Shown one piece after another: positions 5,574-6,136 of a DNA stretch of 6,136 nucleotides. The number at the start of each line of letters is the position of its first letter. The first letter of the stretch is position 1. The notes beneath the pieces were generated by a model, which was not told the DNA's origin, ran no database searches, and saw nothing but the letters and a program-made list of their open reading frames with translations. Source of the DNA: Methanobacteriota archaeon (GTDB taxonomy: Archaea > Halobacteriota > Methanosarcinia > Methanosarcinales > Methanosarcinaceae); assembly GCA_030837265.1 (NCBI GenBank), contig JAUPKV010000022.1:1-6136 (forward strand). The letters are read 5' to 3'. The position numbers and the translations under genes are program-made.

Positions 5574-5621
5574 GACTATACATACAACCTGGATACTAAC
5601 TAACAAGAAGGATACTAAGAA

Positions 5622-5876
5622 AGTTTATGGCAAGCGAAAGAAAAAAAGCGGCGTTTCTCCGGACTTCAACAAAGCATGCAGGGGATTTCTCCCAAAATGC
5701 TTGCAAAGCAACTCAGGAAGCTTGAAGAGGAGGGGCTTGTTCACAGAGAAGTTTATCCTGAGATTCCCCCAAAAGTTGAGTATTCTCTGACATAATTTGG
5801 AAAAACGGTTCTTCCGGCTCTTGACGCTCTATGTGAATGGGGAAGCGATTACCTTGGAAGAGAATGCATTCTCTAG
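5622..5876 (+). pseudogene. HxlR-family winged-helix regulator, truncated and interrupted
   Basis: One frame (codons beginning at 5622) gives an almost complete C-terminal two thirds of an HxlR DNA-binding domain. KEKKRRFSGLQQSM is followed by GISPKML, a KQLRKLEEEGLV helix (the recognition-helix region), the wing VYPEIPPKVEYSLT, and then FGKTVLPALDALCEWG to a TAG at 5874. Two defects are visible. A TAA at 5793-5795 interrupts it between SLT and FGK, exactly where family members usually have Glu, so a single GAA-to-TAA change would explain it. The N-terminal part (cysteine segment and first helix, GGKWTLLI-like) is missing, and an in-frame TAA lies at 5616. No sequence from 5581 to 5621 restores it. 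HxlR proteins are redox- or ligand-responsive regulators often beside flavoprotein genes, so it probably once controlled the divergent isf gene. A short peptide from ATG 5676 to the TAA is possible but would lack most of the fold. Confidence 0.85.
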
Positions 5877-5890
5877 TTTGTATCCAGGTT

Positions 5891-5912
5891 AAGAGAATTT
5901 TCTTATTTTTTT
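5891..5912 (+). terminator. Weak hairpin and T7 run after the HxlR remnant
   Basis: AAGAGAATTTTCTT can pair as a weak AT-rich stem (one G-U, tiny loop), then a run of seven T at 5906-5912. It begins 14 nt after the remnant's TAG, as expected of the ancestral gene's terminator. The T run is the stronger evidence. Confidence 0.4.
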
Positions 5913-5916
5913 AAAC

Positions 5917-5930
5917 GGTATAGTCATACC
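5917..5930. promoter_or_regulatory. GGTA-N6-TACC dyad, NrpR operator candidate
   Basis: GGTATAGTCATACC has perfect GGTAT/ATACC arms and exactly fits GGTA-N6-TACC, the operator reported for the nitrogen repressor NrpR in Methanosarcina mazei. It lies 26 bp upstream of a TATA box on the plus strand. With eight fixed bases about 0.1 chance match is expected in a window this size, so the match alone is not proof. Confidence 0.35.
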
Positions 5931-5956
5931 CTTACGAAAGGCTGCTTATTCACGTG

Positions 5957-5964
5957 TATAAAAA
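5957..5964 (+). promoter_or_regulatory. TATA box candidate reading rightward
   Basis: TATAAAAA preceded by CACGTG. Initiation would fall near 5985. No gene follows before the window edge apart from a 16-codon ATG frame at 6055-6105 without a ribosome site, so the transcript would be a long leader or a small RNA. Confidence 0.35.
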
Positions 5965-6106
5965 CTTTAGCTTTTATTAATTATTGTCATAGTTATTCTT
6001 CTAATAAATAGATGCTGTAAAGTCATTATTAGATAGCTGTTTCTATAGTTTCACATGGTTGCGATGACCAAAAACCTGAATAAAACCACTCAAGTCAAAA
6101 GATAAA

Positions 6107-6122
6107 ATAGGTTTATACCTAT
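6107..6122. promoter_or_regulatory. Palindrome with TATA-like core at the window edge
   Basis: ATAGGT-TTAT-ACCTAT is a perfect 6-bp inverted repeat whose centre reads TTTATA. A TATA box inside a dyad is a typical layout for an archaeal repressor site. The gene it would serve, if any, starts beyond 6136. The 260 bp from 5877 to the edge hold no recognisable protein gene. Confidence 0.4.
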
Positions 6123-6136
6123 CGATTAGGCGGGAC

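Noticed and set aside
5460..5606. 49-residue N-terminal extension of the first Isf
   Set aside because: It is absent from the family, contains the TATA candidates and leader, and a proper ATG with a ribosome site lies at 5459.
6001..6032. CTAATAA/TTATTAG inverted repeat
   Set aside because: Seven AT-only pairs around an 18-nt loop in an AT-rich spacer are expected by chance.
6055..6105. A 16-codon ATG frame
   Set aside because: Too short, no ribosome site and no similarity to support a peptide.

Overview
The window looks like a piece of a methanogenic archaeon's chromosome, most probably Methanosarcina or a close relative. The basis is the combination of two iron-sulfur flavoprotein (Isf) paralogues with the compact cysteine motif first described in Methanosarcina, a free-standing isopropylmalate isomerase small subunit, archaeal-type TATA boxes (TTTAAATA, TATAAATA), T-rich terminators, TTG starts and AT-rich gene spacers. 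The genus is inferred, not proven.

Layout, left to right. (1) 2-232, plus strand: the last 76 codons of an ISAzo13-type transposase cut by the window edge, followed by a short hairpin terminator and about 180 bp with no recognisable gene. (2) 480-821, minus: an unrecognised 113-residue protein built from two copies of a roughly 45-residue helical unit, starting at TTG. (3) 1032-2743, minus: a leucine-biosynthesis pair, leuD then leuB, with a TATA box and an upstream dyad before leuD, a perfect 16-bp palindrome between the genes and a hairpin/T-tract terminator after leuB. (4) 3006-5459, minus: four consecutive flavin-dependent redox genes, in transcription order an Isf (CX2CX2CX5C), a nitroreductase, a flavoredoxin-type flavin reductase and a second Isf (CX2CX2CX7C). 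(5) 5622-5876, plus: a decayed HxlR-family regulator, divergent from the first Isf gene, lacking its N-terminal part and carrying an in-frame TAA. (6) 5877-6136: no gene, but a GGTA-N6-TACC dyad resembling the NrpR nitrogen operator, a TATA box, and a second palindrome with a TATA-like core at the window edge.

How the genes work together: LeuD (with a LeuC encoded elsewhere) isomerises 2- to 3-isopropylmalate and LeuB oxidatively decarboxylates it, giving the precursor of leucine. Residues in LeuD (YLIF loop) and LeuB (Leu90-Leu91) favour isopropylmalate over the longer tricarboxylates of coenzyme B biosynthesis, but LeuB carries an unexpected NADP-type Lys-Tyr pair. The four flavoproteins form an electron-transfer or oxidative-stress neighbourhood. 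The flavoredoxin and second isf are only 21 bp apart and are probably co-transcribed; the first isf has its own apparent terminator. The broken HxlR gene suggests that local control of this neighbourhood has been lost or taken over by a paralogue elsewhere.

No clearly new system was found. The most unusual items are the internally duplicated 113-residue protein, the four-flavoprotein array beside a dead regulator, the LeuB coenzyme signature, and the NrpR-like dyad in front of a promoter with no visible gene.
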